64,000 nucleotides of DNA from Dactylonectria macrodidyma (GCA_020744425.1 JAGMUV010000002.1:3764501-3828500), one strand, 5' to 3'; shown: positions 32,273 through 42,616, counted from the stretch's first letter. The notes: generated by a model not told the origin, from the sequence alone. Numbers and translations: made by a program.

Positions 32273-33880
32273 ATGCCCGGATCCATCATGGCAACCCCCA
32301 ACGAGCCTCCGTCCTTCCGTTGTGACTCGCCTCCACCAGACACGCTGCCCACTCCCGCTATCGGGGCCCTGCCTGAGCTCTCTCGCTGTCTCTCGACGAC
32401 CTCATCTTGGTCTCACGGCTCTAGCACCGATGCCAGTTCCCGAGACTCCCTGGGCAGTGTGCCCCCCTACCGTCACTCCTCTGCCGGCTTTCCGTCTCGC
32501 CGCCCCGATATCGCGGTCAACAATCGTCACTCTAGTTACAGTTTCGATGGCCGAACCCGCCGCCGTGGATATATGCGGCCTCAGGGCACCGACTTCGCTG
32601 CCAGTGCCCGGTCGCGTGAGAGTGTCATGAGCCTCGGAAGCATTGCGCACCTGCAATACTACTTTGCTCGAACCGGTCTGCTTGATGGCAAGGGTGGGCA
32701 GTTGGCTCGTAAGAAGCAGCAGCAAAGAGGTGCCTTGGATCTCTCTGCGCTGGACACCTCTGGCGCCACTCCAAAGATCCTTGGGGGGTCTGACTACGAC
32801 TCCACCTACGCCTCTACAGGGAGTAGTCCTGACCTTGGTGCTCATGGTTTTGGCGCCGGCGGCATCGTTGAATCTCCCGTTGATGACATGAGCGACTACT
32901 ATGACGGCTTCCCAGAGACGGACTCTAGCATGCTCCCTCCTACTGTGAGTACCTATCACCACAGGGAAAAGCCAATCGTCAAGCCGCCATCTATCTTGGA
33001 GCTCAAGGAAGAACTGGAACAAAGCTTGCACGACGCGTCTGCAGCTTTGAATGAAGCCAAGCAGCGGAAGGAAGGTACATTTCAAGCACACCCTGAGGCT
33101 CCCCGATACTCCAACATGCCCGATGCGAACACCCAGGGCTGGTATGAACTCCAGGGTATGAATATTCTAGATGTTGTCACCCTGGCCATCCGTGCAGCCA
33201 AGATATACTATACAGCTCACGAGCTTCCTGACCGATTGGACGCCATCAAACCCGAGAAGCAGATCCGAGCCGATCTCCTGGCTGTCATGGAGGTGCTGAA
33301 GCAGATGGCTACACGGAACTTCAAAGACGGCATGAAGGACGAGGAGATCAAGACCATGGTTTCGTGGATTGAAAGTGTGTTTGGCATCTTGAAGCAGGAA
33401 CAGGCGATTGAGGACGCAGAGCGGGAGGAAAGGGAGACTTGGGCCTGGCTGACTGGCGACTGGACTGGCCGGGAGCTGGAGCGTGAACGGGCATTTCTCA
33501 TGTCAATGGACCGAGACGCCGAGCCGCTCCCGGAGTGGACTCCAGTTTCCGAGGCGGCGGAGATTCCGACACCTTTCCTCCAGAGCTTCCAGAACGGCCT
33601 GCGCCTGGTGAAGCTTCACAACGCGGCCGTCAAGAAATCGCGACGTCGTTTTGGCACCATCCCCACCTTCCACACCGACACCCAAAAGCCTTACCGGTGC
33701 GCCGACAACCTGCGCTACTGGGCCAAGGCGGCAGAATTGCGATTTGAGGTCTTTCTCACCGTCGATGCCCTCGGCATCGTTTACAACAGCGGACCCCAGG
33801 CTTGGATTGACTTCGAGGCCGCCATCCTTAAATGGTCTCGCCACGTTCGCGAGGAGATTACCAGAGAGCTGGAGAAGTGA
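32273..33880 (+). CDS. Conserved-looking protein of unknown function, 535 residues
   Basis: A single exon. I chose the ATG at 32273 (MPGSIMATPNEPPSF); the frame is open upstream to 32090 but has no ATG there and reads as leader. Residues 1-230 are Ser/Pro-rich and probably disordered. A predicted coiled coil follows (ILELKEELEQSLHDASAALNEAKQ). The C-terminal half is a helical, acidic/aromatic-rich region with distinctive blocks: WYELQGMNILDVVTLAIRAAK, YYTAHELPDRL, WAWLTGDW, FHTDTQKPYRCADNLRYWAKAAELRFEVF and the end EEITRELEK. No catalytic motif, signal peptide or membrane segment is visible. I do not recognise a named family; the C-terminal half has the look of a conserved filamentous-ascomycete domain. 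It is preceded by the long pyrimidine-rich upstream region. Confidence 0.85.
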   Translation: MPGSIMATPNEPPSFRCDSPPPDTLPTPAIGALPELSRCLSTTSSWSHGSSTDASSRDSLGSVPPYRHSSAGFPSRRPDIAVNNRHSSYSFDGRTRRRGYMRPQGTDFAASARSRESVMSLGSIAHLQYYFARTGLLDGKGGQLARKKQQQRGALDLSALDTSGATPKILGGSDYDSTYASTGSSPDLGAHGFGAGGIVESPVDDMSDYYDGFPETDSSMLPPTVSTYHHREKPIVKPPSILELKEELEQSLHDASAALNEAKQRKEGTFQAHPEAPRYSNMPDANTQGWYELQGMNILDVVTLAIRAAKIYYTAHELPDRLDAIKPEKQIRADLLAVMEVLKQMATRNFKDGMKDEEIKTMVSWIESVFGILKQEQAIEDAEREERETWAWLTGDWTGRELERERAFLMSMDRDAEPLPEWTPVSEAAEIPTPFLQSFQNGLRLVKLHNAAVKKSRRRFGTIPTFHTDTQKPYRCADNLRYWAKAAELRFEVFLTVDALGIVYNSGPQAWIDFEAAILKWSRHVREEITRELEK

Positions 33881-34498
33881 CAGCTACACACCCTTCCGAG
33901 TAGAGCGGCTCTTCAGGGATCTCACCCCCTCGCATTGATGACTGATGTTCGGATACCCGGAGTTTTTCTGTTTTTGGAGGACATTGATTGACTTACAGAC
34001 TGAATGAGAAAACTGCCCGGCCTTTTTACACTACTATATAAACACTTGCAGCATTTTTGTTATCACCACCAGCTGGGAACCCGAGGGCTTGTGACCTTGG
34101 CCCCCCCCCCCTAATCTATCTTCATTCTAGCATATACCCTTAGCATAGGCCTAGGCGCAGATGAGTTTCGTTCGACTGAAGCAGTCTGAGCACGCACACC
34201 AACTTTCCTTGAATATTACACGTCACGTATAGAGTGGCTTTCATGAATCCCGGCTCCTTTCTCTTGGTATTCTTCAGCATGTGGTGTATTCAATAAACTC
34301 AGTTGATTTGCAATGTCTGCTACTCAAGTGACAATGTGTGGGGTCAGTGCTGGAATGTGTGGAATTGTCCGAGACAACAAGAACTCCTAAAATAAAAAGT
34401 CTCAAACCAACCAGGTCCTGGGCGTCTAAATGAACAAAAAGAGAACATGAATACGCTCCTAGATGCCGGAGGACTCTCATAGAGCAAAAAATGAAACG
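33881..34498. other. 3' flank of the 32273 gene
   Basis: About 0.6 kb without a gene. A C run occurs near 34102-34110. Confidence 0.6.
34486..34491 (-). terminator. Pol III terminator of tRNA-Tyr
   Basis: Six T residues on the minus strand, 8 nt after the tRNA 3' end. Confidence 0.75.
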
Positions 34499-34584
34499 TC
34501 CCCAAAACCTGGCTCGAACAGGTGACCTTCTGATAACGAGGTAGCAATTACAGTCAGACGCTCTTCCAGCTGAGCTATTCGGGG
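34499..34584 (-). tRNA. tRNA-Tyr (anticodon GTA) with 13-nt intron
   Basis: The minus strand folds as an 86-nt precursor. Acceptor CCCCGAA pairs with TTTGGGG (one G-U), discriminator A. The D arm reads AGCTCAGCTGGAAGAGC; anticodon stem TCTGA/TCAGA; loop CTGTAA+A with GTA anticodon, interrupted after position 37 by TTGCTACCTCGTT. The T arm is ACCTG-TTCGAGC-CAGGT. Eukaryotic tRNA-Tyr genes characteristically carry an intron here. Confidence 0.93.
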
Positions 34585-35086
34585 AGTGGTTGTTATGACG
34601 GACAGACATAATAGATACTATAAATATGCAACTTGCATATTGACGACAAGAACCAAGACACCTGGATTTGCCCCCAAGCGACTTCAAATCGGCTCAGCTC
34701 AGAAGCCCAATTTGCGGAGTTCAATAAATGTTCCTGGGTCACAATTGTGACTCACATATTTGCAAGGGCGAAAATGAACCACGTGAACGTCTTCGTACTT
34801 GAAAGACTCGGGATAGTAAGCATCTGCCAACGTTTGTGATGGATGGGATTCACTTTAGATATTAGAGAGTGAAGGCTTTTGCGATAGCTGCCTGAATGAA
34901 GGACCCAAGGCATAGACTAGACATCACAATTTCATTCACATTATTAGAGGCCAAGAAGAATCCACCGCAAAATGCAATTTTATTATATTCGTTTTTTTGG
35001 TCAGATTTGTAGTTATATATCCTTCACTGCAATTCTTTACCATAAAATATCAAAACAAAGGAGAACTGTGGACCTTCGAATCAAAT
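34585..35086. other. Intergenic between tRNA-Tyr and the small heat-shock gene
   Basis: About 0.5 kb, A/T-rich from 34960 on, as expected for the 3' flank of the minus-strand gene. No gene seen. Confidence 0.6.
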
Positions 35087-36220
35087 TTATTCGATGTCAA
35101 CCTTTCGGACCTCAGTCCATTCCTTCTCGGCCTTGGGCACGGTGACGACAAGGACACCGTCCTCCATCTTGGCCGTGATGCCGAGGCCATCAACCTCGTC
35201 GCGCTCATCGGCACCAGGCGGCGGGAGAGTCACGTTACGGTCGAAGACACCCACCTTCCTCTCGCTAGAGGTCATGGTGTTGAGGAATTCCTCGTCACCG
35301 GGGCGGTGGACTACACCGGAAATGTTGAGGACGCTGCGGTCGGCGTCCCAGTTAACGCCAACGTCTTCCTTCTTGGCACCCGGAAGGGCGACGTGGAGGA
35401 CAAAAGCTCGCTCGGTGTCGAAGATGTCGACGGGGGGAGCGAAAGAGTCGATAGCATCATTACCTTCGCCAGACTGCGCCTCCTGGAAGCGCTGGGCATG
35501 GTCACGAATGTTCTGGAACAGCGGGTGGTTGGCCCAGCCACGCATGAAGCCGCTGAAATCGAAGGGGGAACCCTGGCCCGAGAAGGGAGGAGGGTGAGAG
35601 CCGGGGCCGTGATGAGGACCGGGGCCGCCTCGGGGGAAGAAGCCGCCGAAGCCACCTCGTCTACCACGACCTCCGCGACCTCCACGGCCACATCGACCGC
35701 CCCAGCGGCCGGCACGGCCTCGAGGATGAGGGCGGGAAGGGAGAGTCTGGGCATCTTCGGGGGCGACCTCGGCAGGGTCAGGGGCATCAACGGGCATGGT
35801 ATCGGTGGAATCACGCTTTTCCTGGTCGACATCGCGCTCGGTATCAGAGGCTGAGTTCCAGCCTTCCTCGCCGCTAGGCTCACCTTCGTTCATGCCGCCG
35901 CGATGATGATGGCCGCGACGACCTCGGCGGCCATGAGGTTCCCAATGGTTGGGCATCGGCCCGTGGAACCACGGGCCCCATTCGGAGTCGGGGCCGTGTG
36001 GGGGAGGAGGAGGATGATGAGCTCCGTGAGGCCCGTGAGGAGGAGGAGGGGGGCGGACGCCGTGATGGCCCGGCCCGCCGAAGGGGAAGCCTGCGCCAAA
36101 GTGAGGGTAGGGAGGAGGAGCGTTGTGATCAACGCCACGACCCGAGGCCTGGTTGGGATCTAGCGACTGGATGAAGTCCCAGAAGGGCATGGAGAAAGGC
36201 TGCTGCTGATGAGAACTCAT
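35087..36220 (-). CDS. Small heat-shock protein (Hsp20/alpha-crystallin) with long Gly/His/Pro/Arg-rich N-terminus
   Basis: A single exon of 377 residues, far longer than the usual 150-230 for this family. The alpha-crystallin domain occupies about 262-377 (PPVDIFDTERAFVLHVALPG, then LNISGVVHRP, and GVLVVTVPKAEKEW), including the family G-x-L-x-V pattern near the end. The N-terminal 230 residues are unusual: a His/Pro/Gly tract (about 48-90), an Arg/His patch (97-108), an acidic stretch (111-155) and an Arg/Gly-rich RGG-like block (167-198: RGRAGRWGGRCGRGGRGG). A phase-separating or RNA-binding role of that block is inference. The family binds unfolding proteins under heat stress without ATP. 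A TATA box lies about 150 bp upstream; I found no convincing triple GAA/TTC heat-shock element. Confidence 0.9.
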   Translation of the reverse strand: MSSHQQQPFSMPFWDFIQSLDPNQASGRGVDHNAPPPYPHFGAGFPFGGPGHHGVRPPPPPHGPHGAHHPPPPPHGPDSEWGPWFHGPMPNHWEPHGRRGRRGHHHRGGMNEGEPSGEEGWNSASDTERDVDQEKRDSTDTMPVDAPDPAEVAPEDAQTLPSRPHPRGRAGRWGGRCGRGGRGGRGRRGGFGGFFPRGGPGPHHGPGSHPPPFSGQGSPFDFSGFMRGWANHPLFQNIRDHAQRFQEAQSGEGNDAIDSFAPPVDIFDTERAFVLHVALPGAKKEDVGVNWDADRSVLNISGVVHRPGDEEFLNTMTSSERKVGVFDRNVTLPPPGADERDEVDGLGITAKMEDGVLVVTVPKAEKEWTEVRKVDIE

Positions 36221-36371
36221 GATGAAGCACTTGCTCGTAGTATAGGTATAATAGTGTTGGGGTTGGTGTTGAAGAGTAGAGGGGATGGAATCTCGAGAGG
36301 TCTTGATCTGTATGATGAAGATGAGATGGAGATGGGGAATCGAAGCAGCAATGGGGATGGAAGCAGGGCTG

Positions 36372-36379
36372 TTATATAC
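36372..36379 (-). promoter_or_regulatory. TATA box of the small heat-shock gene
   Basis: GTATATAA on the minus strand, about 150 bp before the start codon at 36220. A strong TATA box fits a stress-inducible gene. Confidence 0.4.
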
Positions 36380-37077
36380 TCCCCAGATGTCGACAATACA
36401 CCGATTGAATGCTGGAGATTATCGCCGAGGCCGAGGGAGGCAAACACACCCACGTAACTGCACTGACTGGCACACACGTACACCTACTGACACGCGTAAC
36501 GTCTCTAGGCAGTAGGGCTGAGGCTGGGTCGCTTGGATCGCGCGAATGGCATTCAATCGAACCACTGAGAATGTTGCCGCACCACTCGGAGACGGACTCT
36601 GAGGCGTGCGGGAGCCAAAAGAGCGACCAGAAACCGACCAAGAGGCGGCCGAGTAGCCGCGTCGGGCTGGACAGTTGCCGCGCGTCCACCCTCCCTCTCA
36701 GATATCATACCAAGTTGGTGTTGAGACTTGGGAGATCGCGGACATCGGTAGCTGATCGGTCCCGACGGCGCCGGAAATAGCCAATCAGTAGCCGGATGCC
36801 TCTGGCTTGGTGACGAGCGGGACACCTTAACACTTGTCGACACTCGCCATAGCTGGGCTCGGCGTCGGTGATCTCGATGGCCCGGAGCTCTGGCCCCGGT
36901 TGTGTCGCTCTGCTCGCCTCTTTGCCTTGTTCGAGGAAACCTGGAACATTTCCTCACAACTCCGGCTGGTAGGTGCGGCCTCCGGTGCATTGACGAGGCA
37001 CTGGCTGAGTCACACTTCGCGACTCTCTTGCCACATGCCATCGCCTAACGCACAAAACTCCACGCGGCCTACCATCT
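36380..37077. other. Upstream region of the small heat-shock gene
   Basis: No coding region could be supported. It contains CCAAT (agccaatcag) near 36780. Confidence 0.5.
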
Positions 37078-37590
37078 TCACCCTCGGAGATGCTCGTACT
37101 TCCGGTGACGATGCTTTATCACTGGGATTGCTGGGAATGTTGCCATGTTCGGTAAATAAGTAAAGAGCATTGGTGAATGGTGGAAGATCTTGATGACGGG
37201 ACTCAGGATCGGGCAGGTAGAGGTCGAATAATCACATGACTTACATCGTGATTGTTCAACCTCACGCACCCAAAACTGAACACCGTGCACGAGATACCTA
37301 TCTGCAAGGAGACGAGATGGAGGAGTAAAAAGACGCTGTAATATCTCGCCATCATTTACCATCCGCTCAGACCTGCTGAAGCTGCTTGGCGGACCAAGAT
37401 CTAGAACCGTATATCTGGCCCCACCTCCGGCCTTCTCTAGCTGTGGAGCACCTTCAAGGATTGGAGGGTTGGCTCTGAAGGAATCAATCCTACCACCACG
37501 GAAGCAATGGGGTGGATTAATATACTCATCTGTCTTCTCGAGTGACACCCGCGACTCTCCAAGATTTGATAGCAACATAAACGTAGACAT
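37078..37590 (-). CDS. Possible hypothetical gene or relic, 170-codon frame
   Basis: An ATG-started minus-strand frame of 170 residues in an otherwise empty 2.5 kb. The first two thirds look protein-like (DEYINPPHCFRGGRI, YTVLDLGPPSSF, GEILQRLFTPPSRLLADRYLV, FWVREVEQS), with mixed composition, unlike most chance frames nearby. After FWVREVEQSR a GTAAGT donor appears and the rest degrades, so a downstream exon may exist but I could not find a convincing join. I do not recognise the family. It may be a gene fragment left by decay. Confidence 0.3.
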   Translation of the reverse strand: MSTFMLLSNLGESRVSLEKTDEYINPPHCFRGGRIDSFRANPPILEGAPQLEKAGGGARYTVLDLGPPSSFSRSERMVNDGEILQRLFTPPSRLLADRYLVHGVQFWVREVEQSRCKSCDYSTSTCPILSPVIKIFHHSPMLFTYLPNMATFPAIPVIKHRHRKYEHLRG

Positions 37591-38728
37591 GGACGTTGTT
37601 GATATTGATAGAGAAACTCAAGTGATAGAAGGATCCGCGAGTCGTATACTCAGCACAACCGTGAAGAATTCGATATCTGCCGTTTCCTCCACAGATACTA
37701 TGGTGCCATCATTGTCATGACATTCTCAGTGAAAATGGGTAGAATCAGATAACTGGACAAGCAGAAATTCATTGAGAATCGTCTTGGTTTAATGGAGCAT
37801 ACCTCAAAGCGCCGGTTTATCGGCCGATGCATATCAAATATCTTCAGTGATTCAGGATATCAATGTCAAGTTGTTTATCCTACCGCCGTTGCGAAGAAAG
37901 AATCGTTTCAAGCAAGGTCAGCTTTGAGATGCGGAGGGAATGTATGACCGTATAATGCAAGGGTATCAAAATGTGTTGGCATCTGATGTGTTGAAGACTT
38001 CCATTCCTCTCCTAAACTGTCTTTTAGAAAGCGGTTGATTTAGTGAAGAACTGTGCAAATCACAACAGGCAAGGCAGTTACATTTTTGTGCTTTTTGCCA
38101 TGTTCGGTTTGGATAGCAAGAGGTCAACGTTGTGCCTTAAAAAGCTAGGATATTGAACTGATTGGAGATCTCGCCACACCTCTAATTTTGAGTAAGTGTT
38201 GACGCCTACACAGTGTATGAGCGATACCTTAGAAAGAAACGTCCCAGCTGGTTTCTAAGAGGTGGCAAGTAGTCTGGATGATCGGAGTTAAACTGAGTGG
38301 AAAAGCCCAACTCCTGTTTGGCCTGAAGCAAACCACCCTCCCTCATAGGCTGATGGAGCACACTCAAAACGCGGAGCTAACGGGTGGAGCCGTCGCATTC
38401 GTTGCCAGGATACAACTCTTCAATGATCTTCATGTCAAACATGACTCTCGAGACTTAGCATAACCTAGTATCATCTATTCAAAAGGTTTTAGCTATAACT
38501 ATTGAGATCTATGTCCCCAAAAATCGCGAGTTGAACACGCTTCCGCCCAAGATGACGTCAGAAAGTGAATTGCGAAATCATCGCGACGCCACGTGAGTGT
38601 CGTTCAATGATTGGTCAGCGCCAGCTTAGAAATCGACCAGTAATCTGAATACTTGCTCACAATCGCCATTCGGGAAAAAAAGATGGCATGCTGCTAAAGC
38701 TCTCCTCCAAACCCACGCATCTCTAAAC
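37591..38728. other. COX17 upstream region
   Basis: About 1.1 kb, A/T-rich in places, without a supportable gene. The proximal 140 bp contains the CACGTG and ATTGG elements listed separately. Confidence 0.5.
38590..38614 (+). promoter_or_regulatory. CACGTG and inverted CCAAT (ATTGG) elements before COX17
   Basis: CACGTG at 38590-38595 and ATTGG at 38610-38614, 115-140 bp before the start codon. CCAAT bound by the HAP complex drives many fungal respiratory genes; the same pair occurs before CYT1 at 48346-48363. Confidence 0.45.
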
Positions 38729-39160
38729 ATGGGAGCGTCACAGTCTACACCCTCTTCCTTACCAAAGCCACCTCCTAGCTCGAGCACCATGGACGCCCAA
38801 GCTGCCACCCTTCGTACGTGACCTAACTGTTTCCAGGATGCACCCGCAATGCGCTCGCACTCGTCAACCCAAGTTAACACTCTTCCCCAGCTTCCGTGTC
38901 CGCCGCAGTGGCTTCCTCGACGGCCAACGCGCAACCTTCAAAGCCCAAGGTAAGCAAGCCGAAGCGCAGACGAAACCGAGCCGACTTTGATCCCAATTCT
39001 AACATGCTCCCTCTCACAGCCCTGCTGCGTGTGCAAGGACGAGAAGTCGAAGCGCGACGAGTGCATGCTGTTCTCCAATGCCAAGGACCCTGCCGCCGAC
39101 TGCAAGTCGCTGGTCGAACAATACCGAAGCTGTATGACGGGATACGGATTCCAGGTGTAA
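38729..39160 (+). CDS. cox17: Cytochrome c oxidase copper chaperone Cox17
   Basis: Three exons, 38729-38813, 38891-38949 and 39020-39160, give 94 residues. Introns are 77 nt (GTACGT...CCCCAG) and 70 nt (GTAAGC...TCACAG), both phase-consistent. The C-terminal 47 residues are Cox17: the copper-binding KPCCVC, then two Cx9C pairs (CKDEKSKRDEC and CKSLVEQYRSC), ending MTGYGFQV. The protein moves copper in the mitochondrial intermembrane space to Sco1 and Cox11 and is folded by Mia40. The N-terminus is longer than in yeast and Ser/Pro/Ala-rich. A second Met at residue 21 (MDAQAATL) could be the real start. The exon order was needed to see the gene, since no single frame contains it. Confidence 0.93.
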
Positions 39161-39517
39161 AAATAGACTAGGAAGGAGGTCACTGAGGACCGTGTACACT
39201 ATATTGTAGACATTTGGGCAAGCAATTCAAGGTATTCCTCTCCGGTTCGCAACGCAATCGACAGTGGCGTGATTCTATCGTGAGCCGAAAGTCGCCGACC
39301 TCCCGGCTCTGCTGGTGTTATCCTTGCGCTGGACAAGTGTATTTGCAAAACTCTACAATGCAAAACATGACAATTGGCCTCGACACAAGCTTGCGAGCAT
39401 GAGACAATCTTAAAACCAATTGGAGATCTGCATTTGATTTACCTCGTCGAGTTTGGCTGTCGTCGAGTGACTATTCCTCTATGCCAATTCTGCCCCGCCA
39501 TTGTTAGGTGCAGCGTC
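39161..39517. other. Intergenic, convergent: COX17 and coiled-coil gene
   Basis: 357 bp between two gene ends; no gene seen. Confidence 0.6.
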
Positions 39518-40063
39518 TTAATGGCTCTCGCAACATCCTTGCTCTCCACTACGTCGACCTCTGGTCCCTGCTTTCTTCATATCTTCCTCCCGTCCAAGGT
39601 AACCCTTCATCATCATTTCTTCCAATTCTTTCGTATATGAGTTCATCCTCATAACCAAGCTCAGCATCCTAGCCTCAATGTCCTTCCGGCGATAAGTAGC
39701 GTCGGCCAGTGCCTTGACGTGTGATGCGTAACACTTGGACCTATTGCTTTTAGTATAATCGATTACATCGTCACAGTTCAGGTTGCGAGGGAGCCTCACT
39801 CCTTTTGGTGCCGTTCTGCTTCGTACGCCACAACTCGCGTGCGCAACTTATCAAAAGCGATGCTCGACTCTTGGAGGACGGCCTTGGTCCGCTTCTCTCG
39901 GTCATTCTTCAACTGGTATCCAAGTATCAGCACTCGTGTTTTCGAAACACACAGAGAGAGTATCCTTTACTTGTAGAATGCGCTGCTGAATTTGTATTGT
40001 AATCATAGCGGGATCAGAGTCATCGTTGGCGCTCGAGTAATCGGACTCATCGTCGGCAGCCAT
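39518..40063 (-). CDS. Small coiled-coil protein of unknown function, 142 residues
   Basis: Three exons, 40063-39971, 39912-39800 and 39740-39518. Introns are 58 nt (GTAAAG...CCAG) and 59 nt (GTGAGG, branch TACTAA, acceptor ATAG). The joins are in frame and each hidden intron contains the stop that breaks the naive reading. The product starts MAADDESDYSS (acidic, Ser-rich), then has a long helical, charged region (QQRILQLKNDREKRTKAVLQ, KLRTRVVAYEAE, YRRKDIEARMLSLVMRMNSY, KELEEMMMK) typical of a coiled coil, and a short basic tail with two adjacent cysteines. It could be a subunit of a larger assembly, for example at kinetochore or spindle, but no family was recognised. The gene model is well supported by the splice geometry. 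Confidence 0.7.
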
Positions 40064-40413
40064 GATAGAGAGAGGAAAACAGAATGGACAATAGAAAGCG
40101 AAGTAAAGGCAGACCACGGTATAGTAATTATTTGCCTGGATTTGTTAGAGCGTTGTGCGAGGCCTGAGTGCAGAGTCGGGACCAAAGCGAAATCGAACTT
40201 GTTGCCCCAGTTGCGTGTTGGGGCAAGAGCCAGTATGCCGCACCTGCCATCAATGACTACAGCCAATTACGCACCAGCTGCCAACACCACATCGTCTTTC
40301 AATTCGACGCTCTAGAGATTCACGTGCATCCAAGAACATGTCATGCAGCAGATTTGCGACCCATTTTGGTATTATCATACAGAATAAGGTACCATCCTGC
40401 CGGGGATATCTAT
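40064..40413. other. Spacer between coiled-coil gene start and CCT4 end
   Basis: 350 bp that must hold the promoter of the coiled-coil gene and the CCT4 3' end, both on the minus strand. No gene seen. Confidence 0.6.
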
Positions 40414-42182
40414 CTATCTGGTCAATGCAATGTCGTCTATACGCAGAATCATCTTCACAGTCTCCGCCGCCAGCTCGATAGCGCTCGTGCTCACCAGCAG
40501 GGGCTGCAAGACGTTCTCCTTGGAGATGTTTGTGTTGACACCTCCAGACTTGATGCTGACTCCGGCATTCTTCTCGCCCATCTCGTGCCTGTGTCGCAGG
40601 TCTGTTACCACCTTGATGCTGTTCAGGCCGGCGTTCTCCGCCAGGGTCGTGGGGATGACCTCCATAGCATCTGCGAATGCCTTCCAACAGATGGCTTCCG
40701 TGCCGGTCAAGCTGCGCGCTTGTTTGGAGAGCTGGGCAGCAATCTCAATCTCAGGGGCACCACCACCGGCAATAAGCGCCTTCTTCTTGACCAGGCAGCG
40801 CACCACACAGAGAGCATCGTGCAAACTTCGCTCGGCCTCTTCCAGGATTAGGGAGTTGGCACCACGGACCACCACAGAGACAGTCTTGCCCGCCGACTTG
40901 GTGCCGGTGACCTTAACCATGCGCGACCCAGACGAGTGCACTTCCTCCACCAGATCAGCAGATCCCAATTTGTCTTCGGTGAAAGAGTCGATATCGGCGA
41001 TGGGCTTGCAGCCAGTTGACTTGCAAATAAACTCGACCTCGTCGCGTTCGATGTCCTTGATTGTGAGAATGCCAAGCTTGGACAAAAAGTGTAGTGATAG
41101 GTCGTTCACGGCGTCGCGGAGAATGGACTTTTGGATGAGAAGAACGTTGCACTTGGCCTTCTTGATTTTCTTGGCCATGTTCAGGAGGTATAACCGCTCC
41201 TCCTTGACAATCTTGTCCATTTGTCGGTAGTCGTTGACTTGAATGGTGTTCTCCATCTGGGAGGTGTAAGCATAGAACAGTTATGTATCTAGGATGGGAA
41301 AGCGTACATCGGGCTTGGGAGGGCTCAACTGGAACTGGATCAAACCGATCTTCGCCTTCTCCATGCGGACAGGGCCATTTGCGTTCTTCAGCACAGGCTG
41401 GGTGAGGACCAGGCCATCAACCAGTTCGCTGTCCTCGATGGTTCCTCCAACTCGTTTCACGATTCGGATGTTCCTCAGGTCGACGTTGTCAGCAGTCTTG
41501 AGGTCGATGGTCTTGGTGACAGAGTTGACCGCCATGGGGCCGAGAAGGTTCGAGTACTGGGAAACGATCTTGGACGACAACGAGGTGTTGGCAGCTTGGA
41601 GAAGCGAGGCGGTGTCGGTCAGTTGGATGGGCTGTGACATATCGTGAAGGACGTCGACGGCGGCGGCGGCGGCTCGCTGGAAGGACTCCGAGATAACTGA
41701 GGGGTGGATGCCCTTGGAAAGCAGGCGGTCGGCGGCACCAAGCAAGCTTCCGCAGATGACGACGACCGAAGTGGTTCCGTCGCCAGCTTCCACATCCTGA
41801 GCACCAGACAAGTTGACCAGCATCTTAGCTGTTGGGTGCATCACGGACATGCTCTTCAGCATCGTGTTTCCGTCGTTTGTAATAATCGTCTCCCCCTTTC
41901 CACTTCGGATCATCTTGTCCATTCCTCGAGGACCGAGAGACGTTCGGATCGCATCGGCGACAGCTAGATAGGTGTAAGTCTATATGAAAATTGTCCAAGG
42001 GACAGATCCTCGTACCTCGGGCAGCAACAATGTTGGACGAGCGGACCGCCATAGGCTTCTCCTTGTCCTAGAGAATGGTCAGCGGGGCAGCTCGAAAGCT
42101 TGGTGAGAGCTTGCCATACACGGAAAGTGGCATTACTAGAGCTTCCCGCTGCGGGAGCTGATGATATAGCCGGGGCAGACAT
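40414..42182 (-). CDS. cct4: T-complex protein 1 subunit delta (CCT4), cytosolic chaperonin
   Basis: Four exons, 42182-42120, 42067-42016, 41963-41308 and 41256-40414, give 537 residues; all three introns are 51-52 nt. Group II chaperonin signatures are in order: [29 protein letters not shown] (ATP site), then the apical domain, and GGGAPEIE with a C-terminal RIDDI near the end. The delta assignment rests on the overall reading, including the Ala/Ser-rich N-terminus before FRDKEKP. The subunit is one of eight in the TRiC/CCT ring, which folds actin and tubulin. It is divergent from RPT1 with 434 bp between start codons. Confidence 0.95.
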
Positions 42183-42616
42183 TTTGTCAATATGGTGGCG
42201 GACCCGGGATTCCTCGAAGACGGTTGTGAGATCGCGGGGCTTTGTAGGAACACGACTTCAGAATCCGGTAGCCTTGAGATGTCCCGCCTCCTGCCCTACT
42301 CTGCGGGCGACAAATGCCACCCAGAATTTTTGGATCGGGGGCTGAGATCCTCCAGTTCCGGCATGTGCCTTGTACTAACCTGCTGGGGTTAGCGCTGAAC
42401 AGCCTGATGGCAGGGGGCCCGTGCTTCAAGCTCAAGGCAACCCAGATTACGGAATGCCTTCCACGACCCTCATCATCTCCAAACACCGACTACTAGCGAC
42501 CACGACGACCACTTTTCCCCTTCCAGACGGACTCATCAACTGCATCAACCACCACAAAGACAGAACTCGCTATCGTTTTGAATACATAGAGCAGCTTCAG
42601 ACCCGCGGAATTCACG
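42183..42616. promoter_or_regulatory. Shared CCT4/RPT1 divergent promoter region
   Basis: 434 bp between the start codons of a chaperonin subunit (-) and a proteasome ATPase (+). No TATA box is obvious. A CCAAT-less, GC-moderate stretch; C/A-rich on the plus strand near 42480-42560, consistent with the RPT1 leader. Confidence 0.5.

Noticed and set aside
40430..41230. 266-codon plus-strand frame
   Set aside because: Antisense to CCT4 exon 4; a shadow of codon bias, with no domain.
42312..42322. Rpn4 (PACE, GGTGGCAAA) site in the CCT4/RPT1 promoter
   Set aside because: Best match has two mismatches of nine, within chance.
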